64,000 bases of DNA. It comes from Hymenobacter perfusus. GTDB lineage: Bacteria; Bacteroidota; Bacteroidia; Cytophagales; Hymenobacteraceae. The stretch covers positions 434,001 to 498,000 of the forward strand of contig NZ_RWIU01000002.1 of NCBI RefSeq assembly GCF_003944765.1, read 5' to 3'. Within the stretch, counting starts at the first letter, position 1. Every line of letters begins with the position of its first letter. This document shows, piece after piece, positions 1 to 7,005 of this stretch. The translations under genes and the position numbers were made by a program. Below the pieces are notes generated by a model, which saw only the letters and a list, made by a program, of their open reading frames with translations, searched no databases and had not been told where the DNA came from.

Positions 1-239
1 TCGGGCAAAGTCACCGCAAGGGCTGCATTGCCCCCGGCTACGACGCTGATTTGCTGGTGCTGGACGCCGCCCAGACCTTCACCGTCACGGAAGAGCTGCT
101 GCATCACCGCCACAAAGCCTCGCCCTACCTGGGCCGGGAGCTGCGCGGGGGGGTGGAGCAGACGTACCTGGCCGGGCAGCTGGTGTACCAGCGGCCGGAG
201 TTCCGGCAGCTTAATCAAGGTGAACTCCTAACCCGCTGA
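1..239 (+). CDS. allB: Allantoinase, C-terminal fragment (cut by window edge)
   Basis: The reading frame is open from base 3 and ends in TGA at 237-239. The visible 78 or so residues carry the end of a cyclic amidohydrolase: a KGCIAPGYDADLLVLD stretch (the usual G-x-DADLVV strand of the composite beta domain) followed by SPYLGRELRGGVEQTYLAGQLVY, as in allantoinases. Allantoinase opens the allantoin ring to allantoate. The next gene, five bases downstream, is an allantoate amidohydrolase, which supports allantoinase over dihydropyrimidinase or dihydroorotase. The metal-binding half lies outside the window, so catalysis cannot be judged here. Confidence 0.85.
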   Translation, partial: GQSHRKGCIAPGYDADLLVLDAAQTFTVTEELLHHRHKASPYLGRELRGGVEQTYLAGQLVYQRPEFRQLNQGELLTR

Positions 240-244
240 ACCGC

Positions 245-1528
245 TTGGAAACGCCCGAAACCACGTACCTGGCCCGCGCCGGGCGCATTATGCAGCGCAT
301 TGAGGCACTGGCCGCCATTAGTGAGGACCCCGAAGGCATTACCCGCCGCTTCGGTACGTCCGCTTTCGGGCGGGGGCAGCAGCTGGTACAAGGCTGGATG
401 GCGGCGGCCGGCCTGCACACCCGCCTCGATGCCATCGGCAACGTGCGCGCCCGGCTGATGAGCCGCCGGCCGGGCGCGCGCACCTTCGTGCTGGCCTCGC
501 ACATTGATACGGTGGTAAATGCCGGGAAATTCGACGGGCCGCTGGGGGTGCTGCTGGGGCTGGATCTGCTGGAAAACCTGGCGTCCCGAGGCGCGGACCT
601 GCCGTTTCACCTGGAGCTGATTGCCTTCAGTGACGAGGAAGGCGTGCGGTTTCATACTACCTACCTGGGCAGCAAGGTGGTCACCGGTGCCTTTGAAAGC
701 AGCCTGCTGGCGCGGCAAGACGAGGCCGGTATCACGCTGGCCGAGGCCATTACCACGATGGGCGGTGACGCGGCCCGCATTCCGCACGAAGCTATACCGA
801 CTGCCGACTGGCTGGGCTACTTTGAGGTGCACATTGAGCAGGGGCCGGTGCTCTGGGAACGGAACCTGCCGGTGGCGTTGGTGACGGCCATTGCCGGTCA
901 GCAGCGAGTGGAGCTGACGTGGCGCGGCATGGCCGGCCACGCCGGCACCGTGCCCATGGCCATGCGCCAGGATGCCCTGGCCGGTGCCGCCGAGTTTGTG
1001 CTGGCCGTCGAGCAGTTCGGCCGCCAGTACGCCCATGAGTTGGTAGCCACCGTGGGCAAGCTGGACGTGCGCCACGCGGCCAGCAACGTCATTCCCGGCG
1101 AAATCAGTTGCAGCCTCGATCTGCGCAGCCCCGATGCCGCCCGTCTGACCGCCGCCGCTCAACAGGTGCAAGCCCTGGCCCAGACTATTGCCGAGCGGCG
1201 GGCGCTACACCTCACCTGGAGCCCCGTGCAGACCACCGCCCCCGCCACCTGCGACGCCGGCCTGAACCAGTTGCTGGCCCGGGCCATTGCCGCAGCCGGC
1301 CACGAGGTGGTGCCTTTGGTGAGCGGGGCCGGCCACGATGCGGTGCCAGTTTCGCGGGTGGCCCCGGCTGCCATGCTGTTCGTACGCTGCTTTCAAGGCA
1401 TCAGTCACAACCCCCTGGAAAACGTGGAGCTGCCCGATCTGGCCGCCGCCGTGGAAGTCTCGGCGCGTTTTCTAACCTTGCTGGTCACGCATTTCACTGA
1501 GCAGGAAACTACCAGGATACCTGAGTAG
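245..1528 (+). CDS. allC: Allantoate amidohydrolase (M20 family)
   Basis: This is a cytoplasmic M20 di-metal amidohydrolase that takes allantoate to ureidoglycine, CO2 and ammonia. Visible metal-site features are HIDTV (His86, Asp88), FDGPLG (Asp97), FSDEEGVRF (Glu131/132), EVHIEQGP (His196) and a C-terminal HNPLE. The dimerisation domain sits between about residues 210 and 320. The length of 427 aa fits the AllC/ureidopropionase group. AllC is preferred over hydantoin or beta-ureidopropionate hydrolases because of its neighbours, allantoinase upstream and AllE downstream. The start used is TTG at 245, five bases after the allantoinase stop; an in-frame ATG at 290 is the alternative. Translation is probably coupled to allB. 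Confidence 0.9.
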   Translation: METPETTYLARAGRIMQRIEALAAISEDPEGITRRFGTSAFGRGQQLVQGWMAAAGLHTRLDAIGNVRARLMSRRPGARTFVLASHIDTVVNAGKFDGPLGVLLGLDLLENLASRGADLPFHLELIAFSDEEGVRFHTTYLGSKVVTGAFESSLLARQDEAGITLAEAITTMGGDAARIPHEAIPTADWLGYFEVHIEQGPVLWERNLPVALVTAIAGQQRVELTWRGMAGHAGTVPMAMRQDALAGAAEFVLAVEQFGRQYAHELVATVGKLDVRHAASNVIPGEISCSLDLRSPDAARLTAAAQQVQALAQTIAERRALHLTWSPVQTTAPATCDAGLNQLLARAIAAAGHEVVPLVSGAGHDAVPVSRVAPAAMLFVRCFQGISHNPLENVELPDLAAAVEVSARFLTLLVTHFTEQETTRIPE

Positions 1529-1584
1529 GAAAGCCGCAGGACAACCGGCGAAAAGCAGTGAAAAATCCCCTAAATCTGTGTTCC

Positions 1585-2331
1585 ATGAATCTTAGCTCCG
1601 CTACCCGTTCCGTCGTCCGGCGCAACCACGCCATCATTGCCCCCGATGGCTACATCAACAGCAACGTACCCGGCTGGACCGGCGGCACCGTCAACGTCAT
1701 CATCAACGAGCAGATGGGCGCGCGCCTGTGCCAGACGCTGGTTACGCTACGCGCCGAGGGTCGGCTGGAAGGCCACACGGAAGCTTCGCAGATATTTTTC
1801 TACGTGGTGGAAGGCGCGGTGCAGGCTACGGCCGGCGGCGAAACCCGCCCGCTCAGTCAGGGCCAGTTCGTGTACGTGCCGGTGGGGCAGGAGTACAGCT
1901 TTGAAAACCCCACCGAAGGCACCCAGCTGCTCACGTTTCACAAGGTGTACGAGCCGCTGGCCGGCCACGCGGCGCCCGGCATCGTGTGGGGCGAAAAGGA
2001 CGACAGCAAGGCTCCCGTGTACATGAACGACGAGGCCCTGCGCATCCAGGAGCTGCTGCCCAACGAGCTGGGCTTCGATATGGCCGTGAATATCTTCACC
2101 TACGACCGGGGTGGCCACCTGCCCATGGTGGAAACCCACATTATGGAGCACGGCCTGCTCTACCTTGCCGGCCAAGCCATCTACGTGCTCGACCAGGAGT
2201 GGTACCACGTCCGCCAAGGCGACTCCATCTGGATGGCGCCCTACTGCCAGCAATGGGCTACTTCCGTGGGTAAAGAGCCCTCCGTGTACATCTACTACAA
2301 GAACGTCAACCGCTTCCCCACGGTGGTATGA
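1585..2331 (+). CDS. allE: (S)-ureidoglycine aminohydrolase (bicupin)
   Basis: The 248-residue protein is a two-cupin enzyme that releases ammonia from (S)-ureidoglycine to give ureidoglycolate, the step after AllC. The family sequence is clear: HAIIAPDGYINSNVPGW near the N-terminus, a first cupin around residues 50-110 (HTEASQIFFYVVEG) and a second, metal-binding cupin in the C-terminal half (GGHLPMVETHIMEHGLLYL, with the His/Glu/His/Gln-type ligands). The ATG at 1585 is chosen; a GTG at 1558 would add nine residues that do not look like family sequence. It is followed by a REPIN-like repeat that separates it from uraD in the same orientation. Confidence 0.9.
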   Translation: MNLSSATRSVVRRNHAIIAPDGYINSNVPGWTGGTVNVIINEQMGARLCQTLVTLRAEGRLEGHTEASQIFFYVVEGAVQATAGGETRPLSQGQFVYVPVGQEYSFENPTEGTQLLTFHKVYEPLAGHAAPGIVWGEKDDSKAPVYMNDEALRIQELLPNELGFDMAVNIFTYDRGGHLPMVETHIMEHGLLYLAGQAIYVLDQEWYHVRQGDSIWMAPYCQQWATSVGKEPSVYIYYKNVNRFPTVV

Positions 2332-2359
2332 TGTCTGTGTGGTCCTGAATTAGAACGTC

Positions 2360-2472
2360 CCGGTCCGGCGGCTGCAAGCCGTCGGGCCGGTTGCCGCCAG
2401 CTGACGTTATTACGTCATCGTGCTGACAAACCAGACGACAACCGGCCCGACGGCTTGCAGCTGCCGGACCGG
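2360..2472. repeat. REPIN-like inverted repeat, family A, copy 1
   Basis: A 113-bp element has terminal inverted arms of 34 bp that begin CCGGTCCGGCGGCTGCAAGC and match at 33 of 34 positions. Each arm can also fold on itself. It lies between allE and uraD and ends five bases before the uraD ATG. Related copies are at 8443-8556, 15157-15269 and, as a single arm, 24735-24786. The central 45 bp differ between copies while the arms are conserved. Confidence 0.85.
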
Positions 2473-2477
2473 AGAGC

Positions 2478-3002
2478 ATGACTTCAGTTTCCGCTATGAC
2501 CCTACCAGAACTCAACAACCTGCCGGCCGCTGCCCGTGCCGAGGAACTGCGCCGCTGCTGCGGTTCCGCCGCGTGGGTGGCGGCCCTGAACCAGCAGTTT
2601 CCCTTCGCTGACGCCGAAATGCTCTATCAAACCGCCACTAACACTTGGAATGACCTGAGCGCGGCCGACTGGCGGGAGGCGTTTGCGCATCACCCCAAAA
2701 TCGGGGATGTAGGGGCGTTGCGGGAGAAGTTCGCCAGTACCAGTACCTGGGCTGAGGGCGAGCAGGGTGCAGTGCGGCAGGCCTCGGAGGAAACGCTGCG
2801 GGCGTTGGCGGCCGGCAACGCGGCCTACGAGCAACGGTTCGGCTACATCTTCATCGTGTGCGCCACCGGCAAATCGGCAGCCGATATGCTGGCGTTGCTG
2901 CAGGCCCGGCTGCCCAACCCGCCCGAACAGGAAATTCGCGTAGCCGCCGCCGAGCAGGACAAAATCACCCGTATTCGCCTCGAAAAACTACTTGCCGCAT
3001 GA
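2478..3002 (+). CDS. uraD: 2-oxo-4-hydroxy-4-carboxy-5-ureidoimidazoline decarboxylase
   Basis: The 174-residue protein matches OHCU decarboxylase, which converts the HIU hydrolase product stereospecifically into (S)-allantoin. Recognisable family blocks are AHHPKIGD around residues 70-77, with His72 as the probable catalytic His, the conserved Glu/Gln-rich helix with SxTWAEGEQ, and YEQRFGYIFIVCATGKSA at about 117-134. The ribosome-binding segment (GGAG at 2471-2474) overlaps the last bases of the upstream repeat. The stop overlaps the hiuH start as ATGA, so the two are translationally coupled. Urate oxidase is not in the window. Confidence 0.92.
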   Translation: MTSVSAMTLPELNNLPAAARAEELRRCCGSAAWVAALNQQFPFADAEMLYQTATNTWNDLSAADWREAFAHHPKIGDVGALREKFASTSTWAEGEQGAVRQASEETLRALAAGNAAYEQRFGYIFIVCATGKSAADMLALLQARLPNPPEQEIRVAAAEQDKITRIRLEKLLAA

Positions 3003-3337
3003 GTCAGCTGACCACCCACATTCTCGATACCACCCGAGGCCGGCCCGCCGAGGGCGTCACCATTATCCTCTCGGGGCAGCAACCGGCCGGCTGGCAGGAG
3101 CTGGCCCGCGGTACCACCAACGCCGATGGCCGCTTGCCCGACCTGCTGCCGGCGGGCCACATGCTGCCCACCGGCACGTACCAGTTGCGCTTTCTGGTGC
3201 AGGAGTACTTCGATAAGCTGGAAACGCCTTCGTTCTACCCCTTCGTGGAAATCGTGTTTTCGGTGACTTCCGCCGAGCACTACCACGTACCGCTGCTGCT
3301 GAATCCGTTCGGCTATTCTACTTATCGAGGCTCATGA
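2999..3337 (+). CDS. hiuH: 5-hydroxyisourate hydrolase (transthyretin-like)
   Basis: The 112-residue transthyretin-like protein hydrolyses 5-hydroxyisourate, the product of urate oxidation, to OHCU. Signature features are HILDTTRGRPAEG at the N-terminus (active-site His7) and the C-terminal YRGS tetrapeptide that defines the family. The ATG lies inside the uraD stop (ATGA overlap at 2999-3002), and its own stop overlaps the next start in the same way. The length is standard for cytoplasmic HIU hydrolases, and no signal peptide is present. Confidence 0.93.
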   Translation: MSQLTTHILDTTRGRPAEGVTIILSGQQPAGWQELARGTTNADGRLPDLLPAGHMLPTGTYQLRFLVQEYFDKLETPSFYPFVEIVFSVTSAEHYHVPLLLNPFGYSTYRGS

Positions 3338-3894
3338 GTTACTGGTCTTTCATAAAAGGGTGGTTGTCCAGAACAAGCGGACTTAAATCCCCTACGCTAC
3401 CCACTATTCCTGCCACTGTTCTTACTCAGGCAAACGCAGATGATTGGGAATATTTATTCGTTTTTATTGACGCGTATACCTCACAGGCCGAGCCAGATAT
3501 GCTGGTTAATCAACTGTTTTCTTTTCCGGATGATGCTTGCACACTCATTCTGTACAGTGAATTACATGGTCAGGTAACAAACGGAGGCTTTATCCAACTC
3601 ATTCAAAACGGCTACGGTAGACTTATTTTCGATAATCCGCTCGCACAGGATCTTGAACGTTGGGGCGCTTTGCAGCTGGCGCGTATTGTTCAGGAAGCCG
3701 GTGTCATTTACCATACGCACAAAAGCTTACTTGAGCGTAAGCGCACCCTTGCGGAGTTTTCGGCTCTCTATAAGGAATTTCAATACTTTGACCCATTGGA
3801 AACCAGATTCTACGAGGTGATGGATGAACAGACTGCCCTCATTCGCACCTATGTTGAGCAGCATAACGCACAGTTCGCACACGTAGTACAGTAA
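3334..3894 (+). CDS. DMP19-like (DUF4375) protein
   Basis: The 186-residue protein resembles the DMP19/DUF4375 family through the block YSELHGQVTNGGFIQLIQNGYG at about residues 71-92 and the following helical region. The Neisseria member DMP19 is an acidic DNA mimic that blocks a repressor; most homologues are uncharacterised. The gene overlaps the hiuH stop by ATGA, so it is co-translated with the urate pathway genes. Its codon use is clearly more AT-rich than its neighbours, which suggests later acquisition into the operon. A regulatory role in the purine operon is possible but only inferred from position. Confidence 0.7.
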   Translation: MSYWSFIKGWLSRTSGLKSPTLPTIPATVLTQANADDWEYLFVFIDAYTSQAEPDMLVNQLFSFPDDACTLILYSELHGQVTNGGFIQLIQNGYGRLIFDNPLAQDLERWGALQLARIVQEAGVIYHTHKSLLERKRTLAEFSALYKEFQYFDPLETRFYEVMDEQTALIRTYVEQHNAQFAHVVQ

Positions 3895-3932
3895 TTCCCT
3901 TCCTCATCTCCTCCCACCCACAGCTACCTGTT

Positions 3933-3962
3933 TTGTCTTGTCTTCATCAGAAGACAAGACAA
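3933..3962 (+). promoter_or_regulatory. Perfect 13-bp hairpin just upstream of the DUF6986 gene
   Basis: Two perfect 13-base arms (TTGTCTTGTCTTC and its complement) flank the 4-nt loop ATCA. The hairpin ends 19 bases before the ATG at 3982. No U-run follows it on the plus strand, so it is not a classic terminator. It could cap the DMP19-like transcript or mask the ribosome-binding region of the next gene. Confidence 0.6.
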
Positions 3963-3981
3963 GAAGAGCGGAATCAAGCCC

Positions 3982-5415
3982 ATGAAACTCAGCTTACCCG
4001 AAGCCGATAAAACCGCGCTGCTCAGCCAGCTCGGCGAAGCCAACCGCCAATTTCAGCAAACCTACCCCGGCGACCGGCCCGACCGGCAGCCGGTGCATAC
4101 CGTGTACGGCGGGGCCAACCTGTTCAAAGCCGATACCTGCGTGCGCATGGGTGACATTGCCCTCAACAACCTGCGCACGTACGCCCCCAACTTTGTGGAG
4201 CTGGCCCGGGTACTGCGGCTGGAAGGCCACGAGCAGTTGCCCACGCTCCAGGCCGACATTGAGGCCCTGACGCAACGCCTGGAAAAACTTAGTCCCGAGA
4301 ACCGCAAACGGGAGCCCGGCTGGCTGGCTTACTCCATTTATAACAAGATTGTCCGGAAGCTCCAGATGGAAGCGGTGGAAGACTTCCGCATCGACTTTGA
4401 GGATGGTTTCGGTAACCGGCCCGATGCGGAGGAGGACGCCACCGCCGTGCAGGCCGCGCAGGAGCTGGCTCAGGGCATGCGCAACGGGACTATTTCGCCC
4501 TTCATCGGCATCCGCATCAAGCCGTTTACCGAGGACCTGAAAGATCGGGGCGTACGCACGCTCGATATCTTCCTGACCACGCTGCTGACGGAAACCGGCG
4601 GTAAGCTGCCCGCCAACTTTGTGGTGATGCTGCCCAAAGTGACTATTCCGGAGCAGATGAGCACCATGGTGCGCCTGTTTGAGCTGCTGGAACAGGCCAA
4701 CGGCCTGGAGCCCGGTACGCTCAAAATGGAAACGATGGTGGAAGCTACCCAAATCATCATGGATGAGGACGGCCGCAACCCGTTGCTGCGCATCATTCGG
4801 GCCAGTGAGGGCCGCTGCGTGGCGGCCCACTTCGGCACCTACGACTACACGGCTTCCTGCGGCATCACGGCCCGCTACCAAACCATGGCCCACTCCGTCT
4901 GCGACTTTGCCCATCACATGACCAAGGTGGCGCTGGGCGGCACCGGCGTTTTCCTCTCCGACGGGGCCACCAACGTCATGCCCATCGGGCCGCACCGGGG
5001 CGAGAACCTGACGTTTGAGCAGCTGCGCGAGAACCGCGAATCGGTGCATAACGCGTGGCGGCAGGGGTTTCATCATACCACCCATTCGCTCATCAACGGC
5101 CTGTACCAGGGCTGGGATCTGAACCCGGCCCAGCTGCCCATGCGCTACGCCGCTACCTACCACTTCTTCCTCAGCAGCTACGACGATGCCGTGTTCCGGC
5201 TGCGCTCTTTCGTGGAGCGGGCGGCCATTTCCACCCTCACCGGCGACATTTTCGACGATGCGGCTACTGGTCAGGGCCTGCTCAACTTCTTCCTGAAAGC
5301 GCTGAACTGCGGCGCCATTTCGGAGGAAGAAATCCAAGCCACCGGCCTTACCACCGCCGAAATCCAGACCCGTTCCTTCTTCCGCATTCTGGAGGGCCGC
5401 CGAGCGGGGAAGTAG
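3982..5415 (+). CDS. DUF6986-type CitE/HpcH/malate-synthase-like enzyme
   Basis: This 477-residue protein resembles the aldolase/citrate-lyase-beta superfamily, in the branch I know as DUF6986. Superfamily landmarks are a GIRIKPF strand with the substrate-type Arg (about residue 178), KMETMVEATQ with the metal-type Glu (about 252), and GTYDYTASCG with the metal-type Asp (about 295). Some relatives carry the name phosphoenolpyruvate kinase in databases, but I know of no firm biochemistry. It follows the urate/allantoin genes in the same orientation. That pathway yields glyoxylate, which malate synthase and CitE-like lyases use with acyl-CoA partners. A glyoxylate-condensing role is therefore attractive but inferred. 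Confidence 0.65.
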   Translation: MKLSLPEADKTALLSQLGEANRQFQQTYPGDRPDRQPVHTVYGGANLFKADTCVRMGDIALNNLRTYAPNFVELARVLRLEGHEQLPTLQADIEALTQRLEKLSPENRKREPGWLAYSIYNKIVRKLQMEAVEDFRIDFEDGFGNRPDAEEDATAVQAAQELAQGMRNGTISPFIGIRIKPFTEDLKDRGVRTLDIFLTTLLTETGGKLPANFVVMLPKVTIPEQMSTMVRLFELLEQANGLEPGTLKMETMVEATQIIMDEDGRNPLLRIIRASEGRCVAAHFGTYDYTASCGITARYQTMAHSVCDFAHHMTKVALGGTGVFLSDGATNVMPIGPHRGENLTFEQLRENRESVHNAWRQGFHHTTHSLINGLYQGWDLNPAQLPMRYAATYHFFLSSYDDAVFRLRSFVERAAISTLTGDIFDDAATGQGLLNFFLKALNCGAISEEEIQATGLTTAEIQTRSFFRILEGRRAGK

Positions 5416-5464
5416 GAGCGGAAGGCAACGTTTCGGGAGAATAACAGCCTTGCCAGTACCGAAC

Positions 5465-5497
5465 AACCTGTCCGAATCTGGACAGGTTTTCGTTTTT
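5465..5497 (+). terminator. Rho-independent terminator after the purine operon
   Basis: A 9-bp perfect stem (AACCTGTCC / GGACAGGTT) with the 6-nt loop GAATCT is followed by TTCGTTTTT. It lies 49 bases after the DUF6986 gene stop. Confidence 0.85.
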
Positions 5498-5513
5498 ATA
5501 ACAAGGTTGTTAT
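5498..5513. promoter_or_regulatory. Palindromic operator-like site upstream of efflux operon
   Basis: ATAACAA-GG-TTGTTAT is a perfect 7-bp inverted repeat with a 2-nt centre, in AT-rich sequence about 88 bp before the adaptor gene start. Its size suits a dimeric repressor, but no cognate regulator gene of that type is adjacent. Confidence 0.4.
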
Positions 5514-5601
5514 CGGTGTAAATAACTGAAAGAAAGATTATTATGAAAATGGCACGGCCGTTGGCTACGTCCGGTAGAACCCTTCCGCTACCTGTACGAA
5601 A

Positions 5602-6849
5602 ATGGACAGAGCCATTTCCCAAACCACGCAAAACCGCCGCCAACGCCGCCGCTGGCTGCTGGGCGCGGGGCTGCTACTGCTGCTGCTGGCGGGCCTGCTG
5701 GCCTTTCGCACGGTGCTCCGGCCCGGCCTCAGCCGCAACGCCATCCTCACGGCCCGCGCCGAAACCGGCGACGTCGAAGCCTCCCTCACGGCGGCCGGCG
5801 TCATCATCCCAGCCCACGAGGCGGTGATTACCAGCCCCATCCAGAGCACTATCCGGCGGGTGGCGGTGGCGGTGGGCAGCCGCGTGCAGCCGGGCCAGAC
5901 GATTCTGGAGCTGGACAGGGAGCTGACGACTACTGCGCTGGCCAAACTCCAGGACGAGCAGCAGCAGCACCGCAACAAGAACAGCCAGCTCCAGCTCAGC
6001 CTCGAAAAAGCCCTCAACGACCTTCGGTCTCAGGAGCAGGTGCAGCAGGTGAAGGTGCGCAGTCTACAATCGGCGCTGCGCGACGAGCAGTATCTGCTGA
6101 AGATTGGGGGCGGCACCGCCGAGAGCGTGCGCCAGGCCGAGCTGAACTTGCGCGTGGCCCAACTAGAGCAGCAGCGCCTCACGGAGCAGATCCGCAACCA
6201 GCGCGCCGCCAACGCGGCCGACGTGCGGGAATTGGGCTTCACCCTGCAGATCCAGGACCGTAGTATTACGGAACTGGCCGGTAAGCTGGCGCAGGCCAAC
6301 ATCAGCAGCCAGCAGGCCGGCGTACTGACCTGGGTGAACGAGGACCTGGGCACTACCGTGCAGGCCGGCGACCCGCTGGCCCGCGTAGCCGACTTGAGCC
6401 GCTTCCGCGTGCGCGCCACCATTTCCGACTCTTACGCCGATGCCCTGCACCTGCAGGATGCGGTGGTTGTCCGCATCAACGGCACCGATTTGCGCGGTAC
6501 CATCAGTACCATCAGTCCGGCCGTGGAAAAGGGCGTGGTGACGTTCTACGCGGCCCTGCAGCAGGAACATCACCCGGCTCTGCGCGCCAACTTGCGGGCC
6601 GATGTATTTGTGGTGACAAAAGCCCACCACAACGTAGTGCGCCTCAAAAACGGCCCATTCTATCAGGGCGGTAAGGAGCAGGCGGTATTTGTGGTGAAGG
6701 ATGGCAAAGCCACCCGCCGCACTGTGCAGTTCGGCGACAGCAACTTCGATTACGTGCAGATAACCGGCGGCCTGCAGCCCGGCGAGGAAGTGGTGGTATC
6801 CGACACGAAGGACTACGCCGACACGCCCGAACTCACCCTTCACGACTAA
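5602..6849 (+). CDS. HlyD/MacA-like efflux adaptor (membrane fusion protein)
   Basis: The 415-residue protein has a basic N-terminus, one membrane anchor (about residues 18-36, rich in Leu/Ala), a first lipoyl half-motif (VAVAVGSRVQPGQTILELD, about 90-108) and a long coiled-coil hairpin (about 109-230) full of Gln/Leu/Glu heptads. The second lipoyl half follows (AGVLTWVNEDLGTTVQAGDPL), then beta-barrel and membrane-proximal domains. It would bridge the inner-membrane ABC permeases to the TolC-like channel. The next genes encode exactly those partners, so this is the adaptor of a MacAB-TolC-type pump. The exported substrate is unknown. Confidence 0.88.
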   Translation: MDRAISQTTQNRRQRRRWLLGAGLLLLLLAGLLAFRTVLRPGLSRNAILTARAETGDVEASLTAAGVIIPAHEAVITSPIQSTIRRVAVAVGSRVQPGQTILELDRELTTTALAKLQDEQQQHRNKNSQLQLSLEKALNDLRSQEQVQQVKVRSLQSALRDEQYLLKIGGGTAESVRQAELNLRVAQLEQQRLTEQIRNQRAANAADVRELGFTLQIQDRSITELAGKLAQANISSQQAGVLTWVNEDLGTTVQAGDPLARVADLSRFRVRATISDSYADALHLQDAVVVRINGTDLRGTISTISPAVEKGVVTFYAALQQEHHPALRANLRADVFVVTKAHHNVVRLKNGPFYQGGKEQAVFVVKDGKATRRTVQFGDSNFDYVQITGGLQPGEEVVVSDTKDYADTPELTLHD

Positions 6850-6889
6850 CGGCCATGCCACAGCTTTTCTCCGTCCTAGCCGCCTGGGT

Positions 6890-7005
6890 TGTAGAGACGC
6901 AATATTTTGCGTCTCCCGTCAGAACGGCCGGTAATACTCCTGCCAGAACTACCTCACCGAAACAACATCAGCACGCGCCGAGACGCGAAGTGTCGCGTCT
7001 CTACA
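6890..7005. repeat. REPIN-like inverted repeat, family B, copy 1, overlapping the tolC-like start
   Basis: The element starts TTGTAGAGACGC and ends GCGTCTCTACA. Each end is itself a hairpin (GAGACGC...GCGTCTC), and the two ends are inverted relative to each other. The right end runs into the TolC-like coding region and contains an in-frame GTG at 6990. Other copies are at 13742-13830, 24833-24921, 35888-36000 and, as a single end, 24649-24680. Confidence 0.85.

Noticed and set aside
1558..1584. GTG at 1558 as the allE start
   Set aside because: The nine extra residues are not family-like, and ATG 1585 leads directly into the conserved N-terminus.
3994..5643. Long minus-strand open frame (549 codons) opposite the DUF6986 gene
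   Set aside because: Its His/Gly/Val-rich composition is the usual antisense of a GC-rich gene, with no family similarity. The plus-strand protein has clear superfamily motifs.
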